NCBI RefSeq assembly: GCF_001921215.1
Contig: NZ_MSIF01000005.1
Location: 1-64,000, forward strand
Length of the DNA: 64,000 nucleotides
Reading direction: 5' to 3'
From: Actinophytocola xinjiangensis
Lineage (GTDB): Bacteria; Actinomycetota; Actinomycetes; Mycobacteriales; Pseudonocardiaceae
Positions 26,349 through 34,688 of this stretch are shown in pieces (the first letter of the stretch is position 1; each line of letters starts with the position of its first letter). The position numbers and the translations under genes were made by a program. Under the pieces are notes generated by a model, which worked only from the letters and a program-made list of their open reading frames with translations, was not told the DNA's origin and did no database searches.

Positions 26349-27356
26349 ATGCGTACCGAAGCCGAGCTGGAGGCGCGGCTCGCCGCACCGAGCCCTGGCC
26401 TGGTCGAGGACCTCGCCGCGCTCGAGGGCGACCTGATGGTCCTTGGCGCGGGCGGCAAGCTCGGCCCGAGCCTGGTCCGGTTGGCCCGCAACGCGATGCC
26501 CGCCGGCCGGCGGGTGCTCGCGGTGTCCCGGTTCACCGAACCCGGCCTGGCGCGCGGCCTCGCGGACGCCGGTGCCGAACCGGTCGTCGCCGACCTGGCC
26601 GACGAGGACGCCCTGCGCGCACTGCCCGACGCGGCCAACATCGTGTTCCTCGTCGGCGCCAAGTTCGGCACCGCCGGCAACGAGTCGGCCGCCTGGTTCA
26701 CCAACACCTACCTGCCCGGCCGGGTCGCCCAGCGTTTCGCGGGCAGCCGCATCGCCGCGCTGTCGACCGGCAACGTCTACCCGTTCACCCCCGCCGGCTC
26801 CGGCGGCGCCACCGAGACCACCCCGGTCGCCCCCGTCGGCGACTACGCCATGAGCTGCCTTGGCCGCGAGCGGATCCTCACCCACTTCGCCGGCCGCGAC
26901 GGCACCCCGCTGTCGCTGATCCGGCTCAACTACGCCGTCGAACTGCGCTACGGCGTGCTCGTCGACCTCGCCAGGTCGGTCCACGCCGGCGAACCGGTCG
27001 ACCTGGGCACGGGCTGCGTCAACGTCGTCTGGCAGGGCTACGCCAACGAGGTCACGCTGCGCTCGCTGCGCCTGGCCGACACCCCGCCGACCGTCCTGAA
27101 CGTCACCGGCCCCGAAGTCGTGTCGGTGCGCTGGGCGGCGACCGCGCTGGCCGAGGCGATGGGCCGCGAGGTCACCTTCACCGGCACCGAGTCGCCGACC
27201 GCGCTGCTGTCCAACGCGGCCCGCTGCCTGCGGCACTTCGGCTACCCCGAGCTGACCCCCGCCGAGCTGATCGAGCACACCGCACGCTGGGTCACCGACG
27301 GCGGGCGGCTGCTGGACAAGCCAACCAAGTTCGAGCGCAGAGACGGACGGTTCTGA
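26349..27356 (+). CDS. NAD(P)-dependent epimerase/dehydratase-like protein, atypical active site
   Basis: A 335-residue extended short-chain dehydrogenase. The nucleotide site reads VLGAGGKLGPSLVRLAR, and AALSTGNVYPF corresponds to the catalytic Ser/Thr region. At the usual YxxxK motif it reads YAMSCLGRER, so the catalytic Lys is absent. Either the chemistry differs or a relaxed family motif applies. ATG 26349 is chosen because GAGGGGG ends about five bases upstream; GTG 26343 is an alternative. It is the first gene after operator C and is followed two bases later by a DHDPS-like gene. Substrate unknown, probably a nucleotide- or free sugar. Confidence 0.82.
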   Translation: MRTEAELEARLAAPSPGLVEDLAALEGDLMVLGAGGKLGPSLVRLARNAMPAGRRVLAVSRFTEPGLARGLADAGAEPVVADLADEDALRALPDAANIVFLVGAKFGTAGNESAAWFTNTYLPGRVAQRFAGSRIAALSTGNVYPFTPAGSGGATETTPVAPVGDYAMSCLGRERILTHFAGRDGTPLSLIRLNYAVELRYGVLVDLARSVHAGEPVDLGTGCVNVVWQGYANEVTLRSLRLADTPPTVLNVTGPEVVSVRWAATALAEAMGREVTFTGTESPTALLSNAARCLRHFGYPELTPAELIEHTARWVTDGGRLLDKPTKFERRDGRF

Positions 27357-27358
27357 GC

Positions 27359-28402
27359 GTGACCACCACTGCCACCTCCGCGCGCGAGCTGTTCCGGTCC
27401 GGGGTGGTCATCCCGGCCCACCCGCTGGCGCTGACCGCCGACCGGCGCCTCGACGAACGCCGCCAGCGCGCGCTGACCCGGTACTACGTCGAGGCCGGCG
27501 CCGGCGGGCTGGCCGTCGGGGTGCACACCACCCAGTTCGCCATCCACGGCACCGACCTGCTGGCCCCGGTCCTGGAACTGGCGGCCACCACCGCCCACGA
27601 GTACGAGCGGCGCACGGTGCTGGTCGCCGGGGTCGTCGGCCCCACCAGCCAGGCCGTCGCCGAGGCCGAGCTGGCCGCGTCACTGGGCTACGACATGGTC
27701 CTGCTGGCCCCGCACCCCGACCTCGACGAGGACGCGCTGCTGGACCGGGCGCGGGCGGTCGGCGCGGTGCTGCCGGTGATCGGCTTCTACCTCCAGCCCT
27801 CGGTCGGCGGGCGGGTGCTGTCCCGGACGTTCTGGTCGCGGCTGACCGCCGTGGACACCGTCGTGGGCATCAAGGTCGCGCCGTTCGACCGCTACCGCAC
27901 CCTCGACGTGCTGCACGGCGTGGCCCAGGCCGGCCGCGAGGACGAGGTGTCGCTCTACACCGGCAACGACGACCACATCCTGGCCGACCTGATCACCTCC
28001 CACCAGGTCGTGGTCGGCGACCGGCGGGTGGCGGTCGAGTTCGTCGGCGGGCTGCTCGGCCAGTGGTCGCTGTGGGTGCGCCAGGCCGTCACCCTGCTCG
28101 AACAGACGCGCCTGGCCCGCGCCGGTGACCTGGCGCAGACCCGTCGCCTGCTCACCCTCGACGGCCAGCTCACCGACGCCAACGCCGCGATCTTCGACTC
28201 CGCCAACGGTTTCCACGGCTGCATCCCGGGCATCCACGAGGTCCTGCGCCGCCAGGGCCTGCTCGCCGGTCGCTGGTGCCTTGACCCGGCCGAGGAGCTC
28301 TCGCCGGGTCAGCTGGCCGAGATCGACCGGGTCCTGTCGGCCTACCCGTGGTTGCAGGACGACGAGTTCGTCGAGAGCCACCTGGACCGCTGGCTGTCCT
28401 GA
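27359..28402 (+). CDS. Dihydrodipicolinate-synthase-family protein 1
   Basis: A 347-residue class I aldolase/lyase of the DapA family, which forms a Schiff base with keto acids. Lys is present in VVGIKVAPFDRYRT, and the conserved aromatic segment is IGFYLQPSVGG. The N-terminal SGVVIPAHPLALTADRRLDERRQ and GAGGLAVGVHTTQF fit the first barrel strands. It is longer than true DapA (about 290 aa) and carries a C-terminal helical extension (WCLDPAEELSPGQLAEIDRVL), so a role in lysine synthesis is unlikely. Start GTG 27359 is two bases after the epimerase stop. Convergent with the regulator gene. Confidence 0.82.
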   Translation: MTTTATSARELFRSGVVIPAHPLALTADRRLDERRQRALTRYYVEAGAGGLAVGVHTTQFAIHGTDLLAPVLELAATTAHEYERRTVLVAGVVGPTSQAVAEAELAASLGYDMVLLAPHPDLDEDALLDRARAVGAVLPVIGFYLQPSVGGRVLSRTFWSRLTAVDTVVGIKVAPFDRYRTLDVLHGVAQAGREDEVSLYTGNDDHILADLITSHQVVVGDRRVAVEFVGGLLGQWSLWVRQAVTLLEQTRLARAGDLAQTRRLLTLDGQLTDANAAIFDSANGFHGCIPGIHEVLRRQGLLAGRWCLDPAEELSPGQLAEIDRVLSAYPWLQDDEFVESHLDRWLS

Positions 28403-28406
28403 CCGC

Positions 28407-29618
28407 TCAGGGGCGCAGCGTGAGCCGGTAGAGGGTCAGCGGGCGGCCGCTGCCGCCGCTGGCCTGGCTGCCGGTGCGTTCGGCCAGGCCAGCCAGCTCC
28501 AGGCGGTTGAGCATCCGGCGGGCCGTGCGCTGCTGCACCCCGAGCCGGTCGGCGATCTCGCGGGTGTTGAGCTGGGCGTCCTCGCCGGCGTCGGCCGCGG
28601 CGTAGAGCTTCTCCAGGGTCGCGACGGAAAGCCCGACGCGGCGGCTGAGCACGGCCAGGTTCGGGGCGGCGGTGGTCTGCGGCGTCCCGGACTCCAGGAC
28701 GATGTCGGTGTCGGCGCGCAGGCACAGCACGGCCGCGACGTCGCCGATGCGCCGCGCGCGGGCCAGCGCCCGGCGGGCCAGGCTCTCCGCCTCGGCCGCG
28801 CTACGACCCATGCCGAGTCCGATGTGGACGATCGACTGGTTGGTGGCCAGCCGCGAGAGCATGGGCAACCGGGTGAAACCGCCGGTGACCTCGTGCAGCG
28901 GGCCCCGGGTCGTCACCAGCAGATGCACCCCCGACCGGTAGGCGGCCACCGTCCCGCCCAACGCCGCCGCCTCACGCAGCAGGCCGTCGTCGTCGCTGAC
29001 CTCCACCAGACCCAGCACGATCTGGGCGTCCTCGGTGACCTGGCCCTCGGCCGCCGGCAGCAGCTGGCGCAGGGCCAGGCGCACCGAGTGCGTCGAGGGA
29101 ACCAGGCGCAGCACGGTCAGCTCCCCGCGCAGCTGCTCGTACACCGAGCTCAGACAGGTGATCGCCAGCCGCGCCGGGTTGCGCCGGTGGAAGGCCACCA
29201 CGGCCGAGGACGTCAGGTTCTGCCGGTAGGGCAGGGTGCGCACCCCCTCGGTCGGCAGACCGGCGTCGGTGTACGCGCCGGCCACGTCGGCCGAGGGCAG
29301 GGTGTCGATCGACAGGCTGGTGATGTCGTGGCCCTCGTGCTGCAACCGGACCAGGGCGCTGAGCAGCGTGTCACCGGAGTAGTCGACGAACGCCGCCGGG
29401 CGGGTCAGCTTCCCGGCGTCGCGGGCCAGCAGGTAGGGCAGGATGCCGGTGAACAGCCAGCCGTCGACCTCCGAGCCGTGCGCGTCGACGAGGTCGGGGG
29501 CGGCCGACTCGTGGTCGTAGTCGAACCGCAGCGCGGTGACGCCGGGTTGTTCCTCGCAGATCGCGGCGACGTCGTCGACGAGATCTCCGGGCCCCACCAC
29601 CCCGATCGACAACGTCAT
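28407..29618 (-). CDS. Winged-helix regulator with an unfamiliar sensory region
   Basis: A 403-residue protein I cannot place in a named family. Residues 1-190 look like an alpha/beta ligand domain (SIGVVGPGDLVDDVAAIC, VDGWLFTGILPYLLA). Residues about 205-320 look like a ferredoxin-type or degenerate cyclase fold (IGLGMGRSAAEAESLARRAL). The C-terminus from about 340 is a winged helix (LNTREIADRLGVQQRTARRMLNRLE then LTLYRLTLRP). It is the only DNA-binding protein in the locus and the last gene of the minus-strand unit 31369-28407, whose start is preceded by operator F, so it is the best candidate to bind the seven operators and to regulate itself (inference). GGGGA precedes ATG 29618. Confidence 0.75.
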   Translation of the reverse strand: MTLSIGVVGPGDLVDDVAAICEEQPGVTALRFDYDHESAAPDLVDAHGSEVDGWLFTGILPYLLARDAGKLTRPAAFVDYSGDTLLSALVRLQHEGHDITSLSIDTLPSADVAGAYTDAGLPTEGVRTLPYRQNLTSSAVVAFHRRNPARLAITCLSSVYEQLRGELTVLRLVPSTHSVRLALRQLLPAAEGQVTEDAQIVLGLVEVSDDDGLLREAAALGGTVAAYRSGVHLLVTTRGPLHEVTGGFTRLPMLSRLATNQSIVHIGLGMGRSAAEAESLARRALARARRIGDVAAVLCLRADTDIVLESGTPQTTAAPNLAVLSRRVGLSVATLEKLYAAADAGEDAQLNTREIADRLGVQQRTARRMLNRLELAGLAERTGSQASGGSGRPLTLYRLTLRP

Positions 29619-29670
29619 CGCATCATCCCCAAAAGTCGAGTTCCGGCCCCAGCCGCAATGCTAGCCCCGC

Positions 29671-30627
29671 TCAGGTGAGTAGCGAGACCAGCAGTTCCAG
29701 GTGCTCGGCCGCCTGTTCCGCACCGCCGCCCTCGTGCCCGTTGTAGGGCCACACCCGCAGGTGTTTCTCGCCCGCGTAATGGTTGTGGGCGGCGAAAACC
29801 GTCGACGGCGGGCACACCTGGTCCATCAACGCGGCGGAGAACCACGCGGGCACCGTCGCGCGCGCCGCGAAGTTCAGCCCGTCGAAATAGCTCAACGTGG
29901 TGAAAACGTCGGCGATCTGTCCGCGATGGGCCCGCAGATAGGCCGTGATCTCCGCCCGGGAACCCGCCGCGCTGATTTCCGTCGCCCGCCGGAACGCCGT
30001 CAGCGACGGCACGTCCAGCACCGCCGCGCGCACCAACGGCGAAGCCAGTCCGGCCACCGCCAGCCCCACCCCGGCGCCCTGGCTGCCGGCCAGCACCGCC
30101 ACCCGGTCCGGGTCGACGCCCGGCAGCGCCCGCGCGGCCTCGACCGCGCGGACCGCGTCGGTGTAGACCCGCCGGTAGTAGTAGGTGTCCGGCCCGCCGA
30201 GGCCCCGGGTGAGGAAGCCGGGCACCTCGCCGCCGGTCCCGCCGACCGGGTCCGGGGTGTCGCCGCCCTGGCCCCGGGTGTCCATCACCAGGGTCGCCAG
30301 CCCGCACGCGGGCAGCGCCAGCCACTCGTGCGGCCGGCCGCGCCCGACCGTGTACCCGAGGTAGCGCACGACGCAGGGCAGCGGGCCGGCGTGCCCGCGC
30401 GGGCGCAGGAACCAGCCGCCGATCCGGTGGCCGCCGAAGCCGGCGAACTCCACCGCGAACACGTCGACCAGCGCGAACGGGCCGTCCTGGCGCACCAGTA
30501 CGGGGTCGAGCGGGTGGGCGCGGGCCTCGGTCATGGTCCGCGCCCAGAACGCGTCGAAGTCGGCGGGCTCGTCGCGGTCGGGCAGGTACTCCCACAGCCG
30601 TTCCAGCGGCAGGTCGAACAGCGGCAT
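29671..30627 (-). CDS. Acetyl-xylan-esterase-like hydrolase (AXE1/cephalosporin-C deacetylase family)
   Basis: A 318-residue alpha/beta esterase that removes acetyl groups from sugars or related compounds. It begins with the family signature FDLPLERLWEYLPD, has VVRYLGYTVGRG, LVMDTRGQGGDTPD, the nucleophile elbow AVLAGSQGAGVGL, an acidic residue in ALMDQVCPPS and the catalytic His in PYNGHEGGG. No signal peptide, so it acts on imported substrate. CGAGG precedes ATG 30627. It lies 10 bases after the epimerase gene and 52 bases before the regulator, in one minus-strand unit. Confidence 0.9.
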   Translation of the reverse strand: MPLFDLPLERLWEYLPDRDEPADFDAFWARTMTEARAHPLDPVLVRQDGPFALVDVFAVEFAGFGGHRIGGWFLRPRGHAGPLPCVVRYLGYTVGRGRPHEWLALPACGLATLVMDTRGQGGDTPDPVGGTGGEVPGFLTRGLGGPDTYYYRRVYTDAVRAVEAARALPGVDPDRVAVLAGSQGAGVGLAVAGLASPLVRAAVLDVPSLTAFRRATEISAAGSRAEITAYLRAHRGQIADVFTTLSYFDGLNFAARATVPAWFSAALMDQVCPPSTVFAAHNHYAGEKHLRVWPYNGHEGGGAEQAAEHLELLVSLLT

Positions 30628-30637
30628 CGGCGCCTCG

Positions 30638-31369
30638 TCAGGGTGTGCGTGCCGGGGCCCAGCCCAGCACCTCGGCGGTGTCGTCGGTCCCGGTGAGCGT
30701 GCGCGGGTCGCCGACGACCGGGAACGCGCGGTAGCCGCCCCGGTGGCGCAGGCCGGCCTCGACGGCGGCGGCGAGGTCGCCGGCGGCCAGCGCGGCGCTC
30801 GGCGTGCCGTCGGCCAGCCGGGGCCGGGTCAGCTCGCCGCTGTCGGGGCGGCGCCAGGCCGGCCAGTCCGCGTCGGGCGTCGGGTAGGCCAGGCGCAGCG
30901 AGCAGACCGCCGGCCGGGGCGCCCGGGCGGCCAGGGTGCGGCAGACCTCCTCGGCCAGGCGTTTGGACAGTCCGTAGGGCTCGACGGCGTCCGGCGGCGC
31001 GGCCGGGTCGACCGGCACCCGGCCGTAATCCGCGTACACCGACATGGTGCTGACGTGCACGAACGCCGTCAGCTCGTGCCGCCCGGCCAGGTCGAGGGCC
31101 AGGTGGGTCGAGCCGACGTTGACCGCGTACGCGGCGCTGACCCTGGCCGGGTCGGCGGTCCGGGGCACCACGGCGGCCAGGTGGACCACGGCGTCGGCGC
31201 CGGCGATCACGGCCGGGGCGCGCGGGTCGGTGAGGTCCGCGGCGACGTGTTCGCCCGGGCCTTCGGCGGCCGGGTCGAGCACGACCAGGTCGTGGCCGGT
31301 CAGGTGAGCGCACAGCAGGCGGCCGACCATCCCGGCGCCGCCGATCAACACCACTCGCACGAACCGCAT
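30638..31369 (-). CDS. NAD-dependent epimerase/dehydratase
   Basis: A 243-residue extended short-chain dehydrogenase with a standard active site. VLIGGAGMVGRLLCAHL is the NAD loop, VVHLAAVVPRT follows, then a Ser in STMSVY and YGLSK as the YxxxK motif. It is shorter than GalE-type enzymes (about 320 aa). First gene of the epimerase-esterase-regulator unit. Operator F lies five bases before its ATG. Uronate dehydrogenase-like or sugar dehydrogenase roles are possible; substrate unknown. Confidence 0.87.
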   Translation of the reverse strand: MRFVRVVLIGGAGMVGRLLCAHLTGHDLVVLDPAAEGPGEHVAADLTDPRAPAVIAGADAVVHLAAVVPRTADPARVSAAYAVNVGSTHLALDLAGRHELTAFVHVSTMSVYADYGRVPVDPAAPPDAVEPYGLSKRLAEEVCRTLAARAPRPAVCSLRLAYPTPDADWPAWRRPDSGELTRPRLADGTPSAALAAGDLAAAVEAGLRHRGGYRAFPVVGDPRTLTGTDDTAEVLGWAPARTP

Positions 31370-31373
31370 GTTA

Positions 31374-31385
31374 CGGCCTTGCCCG
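31374..31385. promoter_or_regulatory. Regulon operator F
   Basis: CGGCCTTGCCCG, flanked by GTTA and AAAT, four bases from the start codon of the minus-strand epimerase gene at 31369. A weaker match than the others, but with the same flanks. Confidence 0.6.
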
Positions 31386-31412
31386 AAATGCCAACCCCGG
31401 TTTAGCGTGTTA

Positions 31413-31424
31413 CGGCCCAGACCG
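31413..31424. promoter_or_regulatory. Regulon operator D
   Basis: CGGCCCAGACCG, flanked by GTTA and TATT, 17 bases before the propeller 3 start codon. Copies D and F share the 72-base gap between divergent units, 39 bases apart start to start. Confidence 0.7.
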
Positions 31425-31441
31425 TATTAACGGGAGGTCCG

Positions 31442-33451
31442 ATGAGACTGGTACTGCTGGCGGTCGTGCTGGCCCTGACGACAGCGGTCACCCCCGCCAC
31501 CGCCGCTGTCACCGCCGCTGTCACCGCCGCCCCGCCCCGCGCGGTCACCGGCACCGAACAGGACCTCGGCGACCCGATCGCCGGCCGGGTGCTGTCCCAG
31601 GAACAGTCCCAGGGCGTCGACGCCGACGGCCGCCCCCAGGCCTACTGGGTCAACGCCGGCAACGACGAGATCCCGGCGATCTTCCAGGTCACCGACCTGC
31701 GCTCGGGCGAGATCGTCTTCGGTCAGCGGCTGCCGTCGGGCGCCAACAGCTGGGCCAACACGTTCTCCACCGCCGAGGGCACCGTCTACTTCGGCATGAC
31801 CTCCGGCGAGCTGTACCGCTGGACCCCCGGCGACCCCGAGGTCACCTCGCTGGGCACCCCGCTGCCCGGCGAGGGCATCTGGCGCCTGGCCGCCGCCCCC
31901 GACGGCACCATCTACGGCGGCACCTACCCCGGCGGCAAGCTGATCTCCTACGACCCGGCCGACGGCACGGTCACCGACCACGGCCAGCTGATCGCCGGCG
32001 AGACCTACGGCCGCTCGCTGGTCGTCACCGACGAGTCGGTCTGGTTCGGCACCCAGCCCAACGCGCGCCTGGCCAGGTTCGACCGGGCCACCGGCGCGGT
32101 CACCCAGATCCCCCTGCCCGACCCCTACACCGCCCACGAGGTCGTCTACGACATGACCCTGGCCGGCGACCAGCTGTTCGTCCGGGTCCAGCCGTCCAAC
32201 GACCTGCTCGTGCTGGACACCGCCACCGGCGCGTTCGTCGACATCGTCCCCGGCATCTCCGGGCGCGCCATCTCCCCGCCCGACCCGGCCGGCGAGCACG
32301 TCTACTTCCGGATCGCCGCGCAGGGCATCGTCCGCTACCACCTGGAGTCCCACACGTGGGAGCCGATCGGCTGGGCGCCCAACGCGTTCCCCGGCAGTTG
32401 GGCGTGGATCGACCTGGACGACCCGGACTTCCCCGGCCAGACCCTGGCGATGACCTACTACTACGGCCGGATCTACGCCTGGAACCCGACCACGAAGGCC
32501 ACGAAGTACCTCGGCGAGTCCGGGCTGGAGGGCGCGCCGAGCCCGGTGCAGGCCCTGGGCGCCGGCCCGGACGGCGCGATCTACGCCGGCGCGTTCCTGT
32601 CCCCGCCCGGCATGGCCCGCGTCGACCCGGCGACCGCCACCACCACCGTGCTGGCCTCGGCCGGGCAGGTCGAGGGCTTCGGCAGCTACGACAACCACCT
32701 CGTCTACGGCCGCTACCCGGGCGGGCACCTGCTCGACTACGACCTCGACCGGCCGTGGGCCTACGGCACCAACCCCGGGCCGCCGGTGACCATCGGCGAC
32801 GAGCAGGACCGGCCGCAGGCGTTCGTCCAGGTCGGTGACCGGATGGCGGTGGGCAGTGCGCCGGTGTCCGGGCGGCTGGGCGGCGCGCTGACCCTGTGGG
32901 ACCCGGCGACCGGCGACACGACCGTGCACCACGACCTGATCCCCGACCAGAGCGTGGTGTCGCTCGCGACCCACGACGGCCTGCTCTACGGCGGCACCTC
33001 GGTGTACGGCGGGTACGGCATCGACCCGGTGGCCACCGACGCGCGGCTGTTCGTGTTCGACCCGGCCACCGGCGAGGTCCTTCGGCAGGTCACGCCGGTG
33101 CGCGGGGCGCGGGCGGTCAGCGGCCTGACCGTCGACGAGCGCGGCCGGATCTGGGGGCTGGCCGACGGGACGCTGTTCCTCTACGACCCGCGCGCCGGCC
33201 GGATCCTGCGCTCGGCGGCGCTGTTCGGGCAGGAGAACACCCGCTACGGCAGCGAGCGCGGGATGGTGCTGCGTGGCCGGTCGGCGTTCGTGGTCACCGC
33301 CGGGTCGCTGTGGCACGTGGACACCCGCACCTGGAAGGCCCGCGAGCTGGCCGGCGACCGGGTCGCGCACCTGGCCCAGGACCAGGACGGTCGGCTGTAC
33401 TTCGCCCGGGGCTCGCGGCTGTTCCGGTGGACCGAGGACGGCGACCGTTGA
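31442..33451 (+). CDS. Secreted beta-propeller protein 3
   Basis: A 669-residue exported propeller related to proteins 1 and 2. The signal peptide is MRLVLLAVVLALTTAVTPATA. Blades carry LYRWTPGDPEVTSLG, IYGGTYPGGKLISYDPADG, VWFGTQPNARLARFDRATG and RLFVFDPATGEVLRQV. It ends LFRWTEDGDR and lacks the 75-residue C-terminal unit of proteins 1 and 2. GGGAGG precedes ATG 31442, and operator D lies just upstream. It heads the second module: DegT enzyme, degenerate amidohydrolase, intact amidohydrolase. Function unknown; an extracellular or periplasmic-side binding or enzymatic role is likely from the signal. Confidence 0.8.
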   Translation: MRLVLLAVVLALTTAVTPATAAVTAAVTAAPPRAVTGTEQDLGDPIAGRVLSQEQSQGVDADGRPQAYWVNAGNDEIPAIFQVTDLRSGEIVFGQRLPSGANSWANTFSTAEGTVYFGMTSGELYRWTPGDPEVTSLGTPLPGEGIWRLAAAPDGTIYGGTYPGGKLISYDPADGTVTDHGQLIAGETYGRSLVVTDESVWFGTQPNARLARFDRATGAVTQIPLPDPYTAHEVVYDMTLAGDQLFVRVQPSNDLLVLDTATGAFVDIVPGISGRAISPPDPAGEHVYFRIAAQGIVRYHLESHTWEPIGWAPNAFPGSWAWIDLDDPDFPGQTLAMTYYYGRIYAWNPTTKATKYLGESGLEGAPSPVQALGAGPDGAIYAGAFLSPPGMARVDPATATTTVLASAGQVEGFGSYDNHLVYGRYPGGHLLDYDLDRPWAYGTNPGPPVTIGDEQDRPQAFVQVGDRMAVGSAPVSGRLGGALTLWDPATGDTTVHHDLIPDQSVVSLATHDGLLYGGTSVYGGYGIDPVATDARLFVFDPATGEVLRQVTPVRGARAVSGLTVDERGRIWGLADGTLFLYDPRAGRILRSAALFGQENTRYGSERGMVLRGRSAFVVTAGSLWHVDTRTWKARELAGDRVAHLAQDQDGRLYFARGSRLFRWTEDGDR

Positions 33452-33457
33452 TAGTTG

Positions 33458-33469
33458 CGGTCCAGCCCG
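33458..33469. promoter_or_regulatory. Regulon operator G
   Basis: CGGTCCAGCCCG, flanked by GTTG and TTAT, in the 31-base gap between propeller 3 and the second DegT gene. It suggests the DegT-amidohydrolase unit can be started or controlled separately. Confidence 0.6.
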
Positions 33470-33482
33470 TTATCGTCCCGAC

Positions 33483-34688
33483 GTGACGTCCAGCGGAATC
33501 CGGTTCCCCAGCGTCGCCGAGGCGGCCGGGCGAACCCTGGGCGAGGAGGAACTCGCCGCACTGGCGCGGGTCGTGGAGTCCGGGATGCTCTCCGGGGTCT
33601 GGGGCGGCGAGGTGCCCGCCCTGGAGGCGGCGATGGCGCGGCTGCACGGGGTGGCGCACGCGGTGGCCTGTAGTTCGGGCACCGCGGCCATCCACCTGGC
33701 CGTCGCCGGCCTTGGCCTGGACCCCGGCGACGAGGTCATCACCTCGCCGATCAGCGACTTCGGCTCGGTGGCACCGATCCTGGCGTGCAACGCGGTGCCG
33801 GTGTTCGCCGACGTCGACCCGGTCACCGGAAACCTCGACCCGGCGGCCGTGGCGGCGGCCATCGGCCCACGCACCCGCGCGATCCTGGCCGTGCACCTGT
33901 TCGGTGCCGCCGCGCCGGTCGCGGCCCTGCGGGCGCTGGCCGACGAGCACGGCCTGGCGCTGGTGGAGGACTGCGCCCAGGCGTGGCTGACCCGCACCGG
34001 CGAGGACCGGCTGGCCGGCACCACCGGCGTCGCCGGCTGCTTCAGCCTCCAGCAGTGGAAGCACATCACCTGCGGCGACGGCGGCCTGGTGATCACCGAC
34101 GACGCCGCGCTGGCCCGCCGGCTGCGGCTGTTCGCCGACAAGGGCTGGCCGCGCGAGACCGGCCGCCACCACGTCAGCTTCGGCCTGAACTACCGGATGA
34201 CCGAACTCCAGGCCGCGGTCGCCGGCGCGCAGCTGACCAAGCTCCCCGGGGTGCTCGCGGCCCGCCGCCGGCTGGCCGCGCGCCTGGTCGACGCCCTCGC
34301 CGGCCTGCCCGGCCTCACCGTCCCCCGGGACGTCGAGCGGCACGCGTGGTGGCTGTTCCCGCTGGTCCTGGACCCCGGCGGGCCGGACAACCGGGAGTTC
34401 GCCGCCGGCCTCACCGAGGCAGGTGTCCCGGCGCGCGCCGGCTACCTCAACGAGGGCCTGCACTGCGCGCCCGCGGTGACCACCGCGCCGGTGTACGGGT
34501 CGAGCCGCTACCCGCTGACCAGCCCGCCGGCCGACCGGGTCCCGCGCTACGGCCCGGGGACCTGCCCGGTCGCCGAGGAGCTGATCGACCGCACGCTGGT
34601 CGTCGTCGACTGGAACGAGCGGTACACCGACGAGCACGTCGACGTGATCGCCCGCGCGGTCACCGACCTGGCGGGGAGGTCGCGCTGA
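33483..34688 (+). CDS. DegT/DnrJ/EryC1/StrS aminotransferase 2
   Basis: A 401-residue PLP aminotransferase paralogous to the one at 25101-26285. ACSSGTAAIHLAVAGLGLDPGDEV (shortened here to ACSSGTAAIHLAVAGLG) is the phosphate site, VEDCAQAWLTRTG follows, the Schiff-base Lys is in SLQQWKHITCGDGG, and FGLNYRMTELQAAV is near residue 240. The QQWKHI context resembles the aminocyclitol-type branch of the family. GTG 33483 is the only start after the propeller stop that keeps normal length; no good ribosome site is seen. Its TGA overlaps the putative CTG start of the next gene. Confidence 0.9.
   Translation: MTSSGIRFPSVAEAAGRTLGEEELAALARVVESGMLSGVWGGEVPALEAAMARLHGVAHAVACSSGTAAIHLAVAGLGLDPGDEVITSPISDFGSVAPILACNAVPVFADVDPVTGNLDPAAVAAAIGPRTRAILAVHLFGAAAPVAALRALADEHGLALVEDCAQAWLTRTGEDRLAGTTGVAGCFSLQQWKHITCGDGGLVITDDAALARRLRLFADKGWPRETGRHHVSFGLNYRMTELQAAVAGAQLTKLPGVLAARRRLAARLVDALAGLPGLTVPRDVERHAWWLFPLVLDPGGPDNREFAAGLTEAGVPARAGYLNEGLHCAPAVTTAPVYGSSRYPLTSPPADRVPRYGPGTCPVAEELIDRTLVVVDWNERYTDEHVDVIARAVTDLAGRSR

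Noticed and set aside
31427-33370. 647-residue minus-strand frame opposite propeller 3
   Set aside because: Mirror of the propeller repeats; the plus strand has a signal peptide, ribosome site and operator.
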